From Phialophora verrucosa (taxonomy: Eukaryota > Ascomycota > Eurotiomycetes > Chaetothyriales > Herpotrichiellaceae), in assembly GCA_002099365.1 (NCBI GenBank), contig MSED01000005.1:434001-498000 (forward strand): a stretch of 64,000 nucleotides of DNA, written 5' to 3'. The notes beneath the pieces are model-generated. The model ran no database searches, had not been told where the DNA came from, and saw only the letters and a list, made by a program, of their open reading frames with translations. Of this stretch, positions 30,908-40,775 are shown piece by piece (the stretch's first letter is position 1; the number at the start of each line of letters is the position of its first letter). The position numbers and the translations under genes are program-made.

Positions 30908-33124
30908 ATGGCTTCAACGAATCCCTTCTGGTCCATTGCCACTCCTCTAGGAGTACACTCCCGACGGAGCGACCGACTGTCCCAGAGTGACCACAGACGC
31001 CTTCCCTCCCGCGAGGATGTCGCCAGCTACACACACGCGACGTCGGACCCGGCATGGTCGCAGGCATCTTTTCAGGCATCGACGTTTACCTACGACGCGT
31101 CCAAGGGTCAAAAGATGACCACGTTAGACGATTCATCTTCAGGTCAAGCTCGCAATTGGCCCTTGACCGAGAAGTTTTATTCCACTTCTCTAGCGGGGCG
31201 CGATCTTGGATGCCCGAAATGGACACTATGGAAGACGATCCTCTTGCCGACCTCGACCATCATCCTGCCCATGGCTTGCCTTGTCGCAGGGCTATTGGCC
31301 CTGATCTTCGGTTACAGAGTCAGATCTGAGGAGAGCCTTTTCGAGGAAGTCTCCATCTCGAGCACCTTGAGCAATCACGCCGTCGTCCTGGTAAACTATT
31401 CGGCCACGCGAATAGCATTCGTCGCCTCCTGGGCGTCGACACTTGCGCCTTTACTGGCTGGCTTTATCATGAGTCTCACAAGCTTCCAATATGCACTCCT
31501 TATGTATCACTCCTCGAGCGGCGGCGAGCAACAAGACCTTCCGACGCCATACCAGTACAGCATCCTGGTCGGGCTCTGTCTAGCATCTACGGGCAGGCTG
31601 GGAAGGTATCTTTCCTACTCACGGGGAGATGGAGTCGTCGTTCCAACAGTTCTCCGTCGTGCCGCCCGCACTCTGGCCTTGACGTTGCTCTTGGCCTGCA
31701 TTGTCTTCGGTGCCGATACGGCTCTGCATTACACGACCTCGACCATCAACTTCGACCAAATATCCATCTCTCCCAACCACCATGCCTACGGCTATGGCTT
31801 GTCGTCGGAATGTCTCGCACTCAACCGTACCGAGAACTTTGGACTGCCCTGCACCCGAAACAGCGTCATCGGCGCAACGGACTACGATGCGTACGTAGCA
31901 GGACAGAACGAGATCTTCTACCTCCAACGCGGCACATCCAATCTGAGCGAGATTCGCCTCGTTGCCGCGCCCTCCTCCTTGTCATCGAACGCTACTTCCG
32001 CCGGCGCCGCTAAGGTCGCGCTTTTGATGCCCCAGAGTGCGAACCTGTCCCCATTCCGCGACTTCCACGCCCGTACCGCGGGCGTCATGACGACGTGCGA
32101 ACCCATCAGTTCCCAGTGCACTTGGACCTCCGAAGGCCCGGGCAAATACTGGAGTTCCTTCAACTGCAGCAAAAACTTCTGGGGCGTACTGGGCAAAGCC
32201 CCCAATCTGACCGACAAAGGCATGCTTGAGGGCGACAGCTCCGTTCCCCCACTGGGCTTCAAACCGGGAGCCGCCCTTCAATACTCCTTCTTCATGGACG
32301 AAGGATTAGCCACGCCGTACGACTCCGCGGGCAACCTCGGCCCATTTTTGTCCGACGCCCAGCTCATCAACCCCGTGTACCTGGGCGTGGCGGCGCGGTT
32401 CCAAGACACAGCGCAGCGCGCCGGCGTCGACATGTCCTCCGACCCAGGCATCTATCAGGGCCCAACTCGCTACCTCGACTTCACGCTCCGTTGCCGCTAC
32501 ACGACCTACCTCGTCGACTATACGTGGGTGAATTCCACCGCCAAGGTCCGCACGGTTACGCCGTCGCCCAACGGTACCATGGCGGAGATGTTCCACGGGT
32601 ACAACATCCTCGGCGCAAGCGATAGCTTTGACAACAACCTGCAAGATTTCATCCTCGAGGCCGCGCTACAACCCAGCGCGCAGGCATTGGCCGACAGTTT
32701 CGCCAACAGCTACTCCTCACGCATCCTTTCCGTCATTGGGCCATTCCTGTCCGGGCGAGCGAATGTGCAGGAACAAATGCGTACCCCGCTGCTCGTGGCC
32801 AAGGTACCGAAGATTCCACTTGCCATCCTCATCGGGGGTTGTTGCTGTTATATCGTGCTTGGGTGCGTCTCTGCCGTGATTGCGTACCGCGCGTTGAGGA
32901 GCGTGGATGTGCGGGATCTGGCGTTTCGGTTCTCCCTGCCAGCACTCGGGTTACACGCATTTAGGGACGCCAGTGTGGAGAGGGGAGCTGTGGAGGTTGG
33001 CGTGGGCGGCGCTGGAGAGGACGGCCACCGAGTGTTTGATGAGACGAAGATCAGGGGCGAGACCATGAGAGTGGCGGTCGAGGGAAATCCGAGGAGTGGG
33101 TTTGTTTTGAAAAGTCTAGTTTAG
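30908..33124 (+). CDS. Fungal multi-pass membrane glycoprotein of unknown function
   Basis: Intronless 738-residue protein starting MASTNPFWSIATPLG. A polar cytosolic N-terminus (1-105) is followed by three hydrophobic segments (about 112-137, ILPMACLVAGLLALIFGY; about 165-190, FVASWASTLAPLLAGFIMSL; about 250-272, LALTLLLACIVFGA). A long loop of about 370 residues then carries several N-x-S/T sites and paired cysteines, and should face outside. The last membrane segment is IPLAILIGGCCCYIVLGC (about 640-665), with a short cytosolic tail. This layout is common among unnamed ascomycete plasma-membrane proteins. I do not recognise a function. Confidence 0.8.
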   Translation: MASTNPFWSIATPLGVHSRRSDRLSQSDHRRLPSREDVASYTHATSDPAWSQASFQASTFTYDASKGQKMTTLDDSSSGQARNWPLTEKFYSTSLAGRDLGCPKWTLWKTILLPTSTIILPMACLVAGLLALIFGYRVRSEESLFEEVSISSTLSNHAVVLVNYSATRIAFVASWASTLAPLLAGFIMSLTSFQYALLMYHSSSGGEQQDLPTPYQYSILVGLCLASTGRLGRYLSYSRGDGVVVPTVLRRAARTLALTLLLACIVFGADTALHYTTSTINFDQISISPNHHAYGYGLSSECLALNRTENFGLPCTRNSVIGATDYDAYVAGQNEIFYLQRGTSNLSEIRLVAAPSSLSSNATSAGAAKVALLMPQSANLSPFRDFHARTAGVMTTCEPISSQCTWTSEGPGKYWSSFNCSKNFWGVLGKAPNLTDKGMLEGDSSVPPLGFKPGAALQYSFFMDEGLATPYDSAGNLGPFLSDAQLINPVYLGVAARFQDTAQRAGVDMSSDPGIYQGPTRYLDFTLRCRYTTYLVDYTWVNSTAKVRTVTPSPNGTMAEMFHGYNILGASDSFDNNLQDFILEAALQPSAQALADSFANSYSSRILSVIGPFLSGRANVQEQMRTPLLVAKVPKIPLAILIGGCCCYIVLGCVSAVIAYRALRSVDVRDLAFRFSLPALGLHAFRDASVERGAVEVGVGGAGEDGHRVFDETKIRGETMRVAVEGNPRSGFVLKSLV

Positions 33125-33467
33125 CAGTGTGCCGTAGCAGAGGGTAGCACACTCCATCGTACAGTGTCTTCTTCGAAATGGGAGTCTGTGGCGAGTGTGA
33201 GAAGGATCTTGCGGGCGAGAACCTCACCAAACTAGTGCGGTGTTCCTCGATCAGAATAGTCTGTCCATCGGGGTGTCACAGTCATGATTTTAGATGTAGA
33301 GCGGCATACAGTAGATTAGTAGTATTTGTCCAGTATGGGACCCAAGACTCTCAACGTATCCAGGAGTCTGCTGCTAGCCGCATCCACATCCACACCATGC
33401 AAAGTTTATATGCATGTGGATACTCATCAGACGCTGTGGTACTCCTCCTTGTCCTTGATGAGAAACT
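33125..33467. other. Convergent 3' spacer
   Basis: About 0.34 kb between the stops of two converging genes. Only 3' UTR and terminator sequence is expected. Nothing else seen. Confidence 0.6.
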
Positions 33468-34723
33468 TCACTCCTCAGCCTCCTGAACGCCCGTCAACAC
33501 AGGCAAGCCCTCCTGCAGCGGTGTCAAAAATTCCTGGTCCACCTTGACGCCGCCCGCGCGGGAGAGGAAGCCGGACCCCAGCAGGATCTGTTCCTCTTCC
33601 AACAGTCTCGAGCCATCGATGACGACGAACGTCTGCGCCAGCGCAGTCTCCTGGCCCTCGGACCCGACGACTGTGGTCAGGGTGATTTCAAACGTCTTTG
33701 CGTCCGGGTTGTGTGTGATCTCCTCGGCCCGCCCGAGCCCCTGCACGAGGTTGAAGGTGACGAAACTGTCAAAGACGGTCAGGTTGACGGCGGCGAGGAC
33801 CGAGACCGGCTCCGCGTGTACCGCCGATTCGGTGACCATGGCCAGTGTGTCGTGCGTTTTGGGCGCCTTGACGGTTTCATACTGCTGCTGCTGCTGCTGC
33901 CGCTGTCCCCTTCGGGTGCCCCCAACCCCGGAGCCGGGCGTCGTGCAGCATATCGTCTGGATGTACGGCGGACAGGTGGGCTCGCAGAAACACGGACAAG
34001 CCAGCGGACGGTGGGGACGGCCCCAGATCCGATTGAAAGGCTGGATTTGGTCGAGGAGAGCCTGCTGTTGGGTGGCGGCGTTATTTTCGATACCACCACC
34101 CCCCAGTGGTGGTGCGGGTGGTGCTGCTGCTTGCTGGGTGCCTCGCGAATTCCTCGGTGGCCGGTCAGATCGCGAGCCCGGGGTGAAGCAGCAGACTGTC
34201 TGGACGTTTCGCGGACAATAGTCTTCACAGTGGCAGGGGCAGCCGAGGGGTGGCAAGGGACGGCCGCGGGTCGGTGGTCCTCGAGGCCATGGGAATTGTG
34301 GACGAGAGAACACTCCATCGGGCGAGACGAGGCCGCCGTCGCTGCCACGGGCGCAACAGCTGGGATTGCACCCGGGGCCGCAAGTCAAGCATCGTGCCGG
34401 ACAATCTGCATTCAAGGGATGATATTCGTCGAGGATGTCGGTCCACTTGAACGCCTCGTTGAATTTGTCGTCGTCGTTGAAGGAGCCTGGCCCTGACATC
34501 AATATGTATAACTAGTTGGAAAGATCGGTGTCGCAGAATTTTCAATTACTGGAGACTTACCCAGGAGAGACTTATATCTGTTTACTTTGGCTGGATCGAT
34601 TGCCGTGTCGCCCGCGGCATTAGGAATGACGGTCTGCGAAGAATTGCTCGCCTCTGCCGCCAGCGCTGAGGTCGCTAGGAGGAAGAAGGCCGCCGCGACG
34701 ACCGTTACTGGACCGGTAATCAT
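33468..34723 (-). CDS. Secreted cysteine-motif protein with C-terminal retropepsin-like fold
   Basis: Two exons (34723-34561 and 34492-33468, intron 68 nt) encode 395 residues. The N-terminus MITGPVTVVAAAFFLLATSA is a signal peptide. Three six-cysteine modules follow: C85-C101 (C-x3-C-x2-C-x3-C-x3-CC), C139-C156 and C220-C237. The last two share exact spacing, C-x-C-x-C-x3-C-x7-CC, and end in TPGS. They are joined by Pro/Gly/Arg/Gln-rich linkers, including a polyglutamine run. Residues about 265-385 show the strand pattern of a pepsin-like retroviral protease fold (FNLVQGLGRAEEI, TFVVIDG, EQILLGSGFL), but no Asp-Thr/Ser-Gly is visible where the catalytic Asp should be, so it is likely inactive. 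It is divergent to the small gene at 36476, which has the same motif. No known family recognised. Confidence 0.8.
33882..33900. repeat. CTG trinucleotide repeat (polyglutamine coding)
   Basis: Six CTG units on the plus strand, encoding a run of Gln in the minus-strand cysteine-motif protein. Such runs vary in length between strains. Confidence 0.85.
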
Positions 34724-36475
34724 TGTGCTCGCTTTACGTATGTATGTATTATTCGAGCTTGCAGTCCGCGAAATCTGGTGCCCAACTCAAGTTTATGGAG
34801 AAAGCAACGGCGGTGGGACAACGAGCGCACACATAGTTCGAAGTGAAGAGCTTACTTACAATACGAGTACTCGTTGTGCCTTATATCGACACCCTCGTGT
34901 TAAGGTGCTGGCCAAGACCAACAGAAGCGAGACCTGAGCTCGCTCGTATAGTCTTGGAACATGGCTGGCAGTCCTTGTCGCGTACGGAGTAGGGCTGCAA
35001 ACGAATCGCTGGGGCTTACAGTAGGGGCGGACAACGAGTGCTGAGTTAGAGTACGGTCCTGTAGCTGATTGGCAAGGAGCTGAATAGTCTCTTTTCCACG
35101 GAGGTAGAGTCATTGGCCCTGGCAATCGAAGCCATGAGAGCGTAGGGGCCTTGAATTGGGGCGGAGCGAGCTATCGATCGTTATCGAACTCCTGCTCGGC
35201 AGAACATGTGCAAGTGCTAATACCGGTGCAAGTGATGGGATCAGGGGCTCAGCTCCGGCTTCAGGCGCCCAACTCAGGACCTGCCGAGCTTGGTTGTTGG
35301 TGGCTTCAGGCTCAATCCCTCCTGTAACAGGGCGGATCTTATCTGTGTCTCTTCTTCCACCCGTCGACATGGTGAATTGCACTTGACCATGTCCAAGGTC
35401 TTGCCCTATCGTGTCCATTCCCTGCCGAAGCCAGCCGATCATGAAGCTACTTATACATCAACTCCGTCATGTGATGGAACCATCTCTGGGTAGTGACTAT
35501 CCTTTCCAGTCACCGTCCACGGACACCTACGGTACTAGGCCGGCCAGCAAAAAACTGCATTTGATCGTCACTCTCGGAATAGGCGACAAGGTGTGAACTG
35601 CCGGCCGTCGGCACACAGTAGCACTCTTGCCTCCAAGGCTCCCTCTGTCTATACAGGCGCAATTGAACGGCCTTATCCCCGGCTGCAGTCTATGAAGACA
35701 TAACTGGCACCTACGAACTGATGTTACAGTACCCTGCCGCCTCGGTTCGGCAGCCGGGGCAGCCTCCAAGCAAGAGCAGCCTGGAGCCCGAGGCGCGAGG
35801 ACCGTCCCGAAGAGGCTTTATTAACCCGACAGCCCAATCATGAACCTCGAGATATGCATGCAACCTGCACGCTTGGTATGCATATCTGGTACTTTTGCCC
35901 ATGGAATGCGGCAAAGACGTCTATCCCAGCAGATCAGACACTCGGAGTCCACGATGGAGTCTGCATATCCCAAGCCCGGCCATCCCCCGCCACCCGAGCA
36001 CTTGCAGCATCGCCAAGTTGATACTCCGGACGGTGGTTAACTGTAGGCATTTTGACATCACACACGCAGGCATACACGCACACGGACACGGGGTCTGACC
36101 GGCAACGACACGCATTCGAGACCATAGCGGCGGGTCATGCAGCTCTCCATGTACCGTGTATTCCATCTGCAAGGTCCCATCCCAGCAGACAGATACATAT
36201 ACGAAACGCACACATCCACCTCGCACAGCACCATCGAAGCTACCGGTAGGATCTTTTGTGCCCAACCCCTCACATACGAGTCGCAGTACACTCAGTACCT
36301 TGGAGCCGAAAACAGTTCCAGCGTCGTGCGTGGTATATAAAGACCTTCGTAGCCGGTCTGCTTCCTCCGAACTGACTACAGACTGCTCTTGACCTCTCGC
36401 AACCAACTCCAAGATTCCCCTAAGACTTCCATCTAATTACCCTACACTCTCCAACGAGATCCCACCCTGACAACA
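34724..36475. other. Divergent promoter region of the cysteine-motif pair
   Basis: A 1.75-kb spacer between two divergently transcribed genes for secreted proteins with the same motif. It is long for this window, as expected for regulated promoters. The only clear element is the TATA box at 36334. A CA-rich block lies around 36058-36120. No further gene supported. Confidence 0.6.
36334..36341 (+). promoter_or_regulatory. TATA box of the small secreted cysteine-rich gene
   Basis: TATATAAA lies 135 bp before the ATG at 36476. Between them is a pyrimidine-rich leader (ctctcgcaaccaactccaag and similar) without any ATG, as in strongly expressed fungal genes. Confidence 0.7.
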
Positions 36476-36670
36476 ATGTGGCCGGCAAAGCTCCTCAAAG
36501 TGCTCGTCGCATCCCTCTTCCTCATCGATCTAGCGTCCGCTGGCGTGGCCGCCGGGCTCGACGAACGCGCCCTCTCGGTCCTTGTCCCTCGAGCTTGTCC
36601 CTGCTTTTGCCAGTCTTCCTGTCCGAAGAATATCCAGGCCATCTGCTGCTTTACTCCGGGTTCGGACTAG
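36476..36670 (+). CDS. Small secreted six-cysteine peptide precursor
   Basis: Intronless 64-residue precursor. Residues 1-22 (MWPAKLLKVLVASLFLIDLA and SA) form a signal peptide. A short propeptide-like stretch with DER (29-31) and VPR (37-39) follows. The last 25 residues hold six cysteines, C41, C43, C45, C49, C57 and C58, with spacing C-x-C-x-C-x3-C-x7-CC, followed by FTPGSD. The same spacing and TPGS ending occur twice in the 395-residue protein at 33468-34723. Cleavage after Arg39 would release a peptide that begins at Ala40. The TATA box, ATG-free leader and good start context (caacaatg) support a real, well expressed gene. It could be an effector-like or defence peptide, or a metal binder, given the C-x-C-x-C run. 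Function unknown. Confidence 0.75.
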   Translation: MWPAKLLKVLVASLFLIDLASAGVAAGLDERALSVLVPRACPCFCQSSCPKNIQAICCFTPGSD

Positions 36671-37696
36671 GTAGGCGGTCCCGTCTAAGATCGGATGGAC
36701 CGGTGCGGTGAATGTATGTATTCGACGCCTCAAAGGCTGTGTGTGATGGGCTTCAGCGTCTCGAACTAATCCGCTTCTGTCGGCACAGATTCCACCGCCA
36801 ACCATCGATATGAGATGACATGAGATGGCATGGCATGGCATGGCATGGCATGGCATGCCGTGGAGTGGACGGACGTCTTGTGCGGTGAACCCTGGCAAGG
36901 AACTTTGATTCATATGCACTTCATGTCGAAGCAAAGGGCTCAACATTCCGTTGCGGACAATGCGGTTGTTGTTAGTCCTCACACGAATACCGAGCATCCC
37001 GAAATACGCGTGATATTCTCCATCTACCACCGATGTCTCATTCTCGTCTCGTTCCTCCGTGACCTAGAAGTGAGATCTCGGGCGGATTTACACAGAAATC
37101 GCACTGCACGGGTTTATGTGCTGGATATGCTGGGGTGCTCCGTTGGTCGTTGACCGTTTGACCGTTGAACGCAGCAAGCTATTCGACGCCGACCTGTCTG
37201 CCTGAAGTATGGGTGGTCTATTGTATCTGATCCACCAGTCCCGCCCGCCGCAGCAGAACGTACAGCAACGGTTGCCGCGGTTGCTCGACAACCCGCTTCT
37301 AGAACTCTAAGCGATCCGATTCAAGGCGGCCGCTATGTAATTACTGCCACCGTCATGGAATTCGCTCGCTGGACCCGGCAATCCGGAATGTCAGATCAGA
37401 CTGAAGGATTGTGTGTGTAGTTTGAAAATCAATTTATTCGGGCTCTCGCTTGCCCAGTTGAGTCACGCGCATCCCCAGCTTCTCATGCACTAGGACGCGT
37501 TGCGAACAACAAATGACGAGAAAACCAAAGAACAGATCTCGCACCAGCAGCCCGCAAGGACAGTCAAATCGCCTTCATATGTCTGTAACGAACCGGATAC
37601 CTCAAAGTCGTAGAGTCATGCATCGTGCGCGTCGTGAATTCTGCCGCGTAGGTCGTGAAAAGCGGGCCTTGACCATGTGATGAAAAGTCCTGAATC
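36671..37696. other. Intergenic spacer with TGGCA repeat
   Basis: About 1 kb between converging genes. It contains the TGGCA tandem repeat listed separately and short GTTGACCG-like repeats near 37146-37170. No gene supported. Confidence 0.6.
36826..36855. repeat. Tandem repeat, six TGGCA units
   Basis: Six perfect 5-bp units lie about 155 bp downstream of the small peptide gene. This is a simple microsatellite. Confidence 0.9.
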
Positions 37697-39757
37697 CTAG
37701 CAGACGGTGGCCGCACGGGGGAATTTGTCGGCCACTCGCCATTGCTGTTTGCCATGTCGCAGTCTGTTGATGGCGTAATACCGCTCTGCATTTGTCAACT
37801 CGTCAAGCCTCCGGATAGAGTTGAAAGTTATAGATGGTTTCGGCTTCGGTATCAACCTCGTCTTTGGTCGAGTCGACCTAACAACCAGGAGATAGGAGCA
37901 GAAGATGATGAAGATTGCGGCTGCAGCGACCACGACGCTGTTGCGGAAGGCGGTCTGTCCAGAATGTATTATAGCTCGTGAATGGTGGCCTAGACGGCTG
38001 AGAGATGTCGACACTATATCTCGATGCTCGTCGGCTAACGATATCATGGTCTCAAGGAACGCTGTAGATCATCAGTATACTCTCTAGCATGGCCATAGCT
38101 TAGGTACCGTACTGTATATGGCCATCATAGTGCATGAGTATCTTATCGGCTTCCAGAAGAGCAGGATTAAAGCCGATGTCGCGAAAAGTGCAAGCAGCCT
38201 ATGGTGCAGGCATTGAGCCATTCGACAGGGTATTGTAACGATGGCGAAAAGGGAGCTGAGAGAAGCAGATACTGCTTCAACATTGGCCAATGCCTGCTGG
38301 ACCCGGTCAAGCTTATTCGACACCCGTCCAGCCGCAGCATTCGCAGTGTCGAGCTCGGATGCGAGAGAAGAAGAGGAATGCTTCATCCTCTGCCCTAGAG
38401 CGAGGTTTGCTTCCTGGGCCGAGGTAAGCTCCTTGCTGAGCTCCAGTTGATGATACGTAGTATCTAGTTGCATTGACTGAACGCCGACAATCTGATCGAG
38501 ATCGGTCTTCAGCTGGCGGACGAGTGCGTCGACATCCTACCCTTTGTTAATCTCGACTTCAGCCAGAGTTGGAGTTCCATACCTGCACCAACGCGTCCAC
38601 ATGTACACCGTCCAGAGCCTGAGTCGCTGAAAGAGCAAGGTCACGCACAGCGGCAATATCCCGTGCTTGAGCAGCAACTAATTCCGCATTGTTTGCGCTC
38701 GTTTTTGTGGCCGACTCCTGCAACAGATTTTGCAACACTACGAAATCAGCCAGGATATCCCGAAGAGCCTTTCAGTATTCGGTCAGCAGAATCCGTCGTG
38801 TATCTGTAGGGTTACGCACCTCGCGGGTCTGGATAATGTCGGAGTCGGTGCTCGCCATTGCCTGCTGCAGACTTTGAGAAACGTCAAGCAGGCCATCCTT
38901 GGTCACTTTCATGGCGTCGCGAAACGAACCAAGCTCAACTTTGTGCTGTGATTGAAGTTCATCACGATGTTGGCGTTGAAGCTTGTGCACATTTTGAAAC
39001 TCTTCCTTTTGCTGTTTGAGGAAATCCAGCCACTGGGATTGAGTTGATCCGAGCGCAGCGCGAAATTCGGGGAGAAGTTCAGCGAGCTTTTGATAGGAAT
39101 GAAGCGCCTCCAACCTCGTAGACTCAAGGGTGCTAGCTTGGCACAACGTATTGGCGTCTTGCTTGTTGTTGCTGTAGCTTGTCCAGTAATAATGTTCCTC
39201 CATCAAGGCTCCCAGACAGGGAGCCACAGTTCTGCTGCTGACAACGTCGATTTCATGGTCAAGCCGTTGAGGGATGGTGAGGATGGGTCTGCACGCCGAC
39301 GGAACTTCTGCTCTACCTTCACCCGTTTCGCAAACAGCCACCCGGACTGCGTAGACCGACTTTGCTCTTTCTAGCAGCTCGTGTTTCCCATCCTCCTGGG
39401 CCAGGTTCGCTCCGACAGTTTTGCATGCGACGAGCAACTGAACCGCTGCTGCTTGATGACAGGTCGACTGCGTGGCAAGTGTGTCCACCATGTGCATCGC
39501 CTTCTCGAATATTGGATCCGTGTCAGGTTCCCGAAACGCGAGGATATCGGTGAGACTTGGCTGAAGTTCATTGTGTGCTTTCCAGAAGACTGGCCATTTG
39601 AGATCCGCTGGGACGGTCAGCACATTCTCCGGGTGCTCCAAGTACGCTTACCCTTCAGAAACTTTCCATGTGCTTGGCCGATCAATGCAACAGCTGCGGC
39701 GAGAATGAGACGACGAGGGATCGATGGCAGTCCTGATGTCGACATATTTGCCGGCAT
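37697..39757 (-). CDS. kar5: Nuclear fusion (karyogamy) protein Kar5/Tht1
   Basis: Five exons (39757-39652, 39607-38820, 38768-38583, 38536-38113, 38061-37697) encode 622 residues. Kar5 is an ER/nuclear-envelope protein needed to fuse nuclei after mating. The N-terminus PSIPRRLILAAAVALIGQA is a signal peptide. A cysteine-containing luminal domain follows, with family segments LATQSTCHQAAAVQLLVACK and ERAKSVYAVRVAVCE. Next come coiled coils (QKEEFQNVHKLQRQHRDELQ) and two membrane segments, HHRLLALFATSALILLFW and VVVAAAAIFIIFCSYLLVV. The tail is basic. All introns are 44-51 nt and in phase. An alternative start 12 nt downstream is equally possible. Confidence 0.85.
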
Positions 39758-40775
39758 CCAACTGCAAGGTGCCGTGGAACGAAGCAATACTGGAAATGGT
39801 GGGTCCGCCAAAGACAAAAGAAAAGGTTAGGTGAAAAAAAACGATGATCAGAAGAAGTGTGACTGAGGCTTTCGGAATGTGGTTTCGATCGACTCAAGCA
39901 GTCGATTTGTTTTAGACCAGCTGTTGTTTGGGCAGTAGAGTGGTGAATTTGAAGTCACGATGAAGGTCCGGCAATGTCTTTACATCGACCTCACCTTCCC
40001 GTCAAGCCGTACTGAATCGAAGCAAAAACCGCATTAACATGGCCTGCGATATGTGGTTGCATCCACTGAGAATAATGGTAAAGTGACAATGTGAAGGAGT
40101 GACAACCGCTCGGACATGTAGAAGGTGAGGCTTGCCTTGCTAATGTTGAAGCGACAGGCGCGGTGATAGAAATCCCGATCCGTACTACTGTAGCTGACGT
40201 ATGTTATTAACATGAGTTCGCCGACGAGGACACTGAGCGTTTAACTCTTCCTCTTCGTCACAGCTCAACTCGACACATCGTTCTATCATTCGAGGTGTCA
40301 AAACCAAGTGCTCGGGCCAAATTCATCTCGTATTTCATAGCCCCCACGTCGCTCAGCATTAATAAGCACTTCTTGTCCAGAGTCTTGTCAAAGCTAAACT
40401 GGCCCCAAGGCCCGCCAGCTGCTGCTTCAATTGGTGAACGCTTGCTGGGATCGACGAGCCATGTGCAATTGACCAGAACTAGGCCACTATTCCAGAGGAT
40501 GGCATGCCGCTTGCGTAAGGGCAGGTCTCGGTAACACTTCTCTTGGAGTACATTCTGGCCCTCTGGTTCTGGCTTGGAGGCTCTCTGCTCGTTTCTCGTA
40601 CATGTAGCTTGCTATGTAGAGGGCGTCTGGGCGACAAGTAACTTGTCGCGGAGGAGTCCTGATCTCGGCGGAGCCTGGGCATTTAGACATGATCAATCGC
40701 TCTATCGTTCTCTAAGATTCACAACCATTTCTGACCGGGAACCGGACAGCATATGCTTGGGCGCCAGCCAGATGA
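39758..40775. other. Divergent intergenic region (kar5 / TF-domain gene)
   Basis: About 1 kb between divergent genes. It may include an unrecognised 5' exon of the gene to the right. No repeat noted. Confidence 0.5.

Noticed and set aside
33711..34496. A 261-codon plus-strand frame antisense to the cysteine-motif protein
   Set aside because: The minus-strand gene explains the region (signal peptide, exact motif repeats, good intron). The antisense frame is a by-product of GC-rich codons.
36530..37030. A 166-codon minus-strand frame opposite the small peptide gene
   Set aside because: It crosses the TGGCA microsatellite (reading HAMPCHAMPC-like low complexity) and has no family; the plus-strand peptide has better support.
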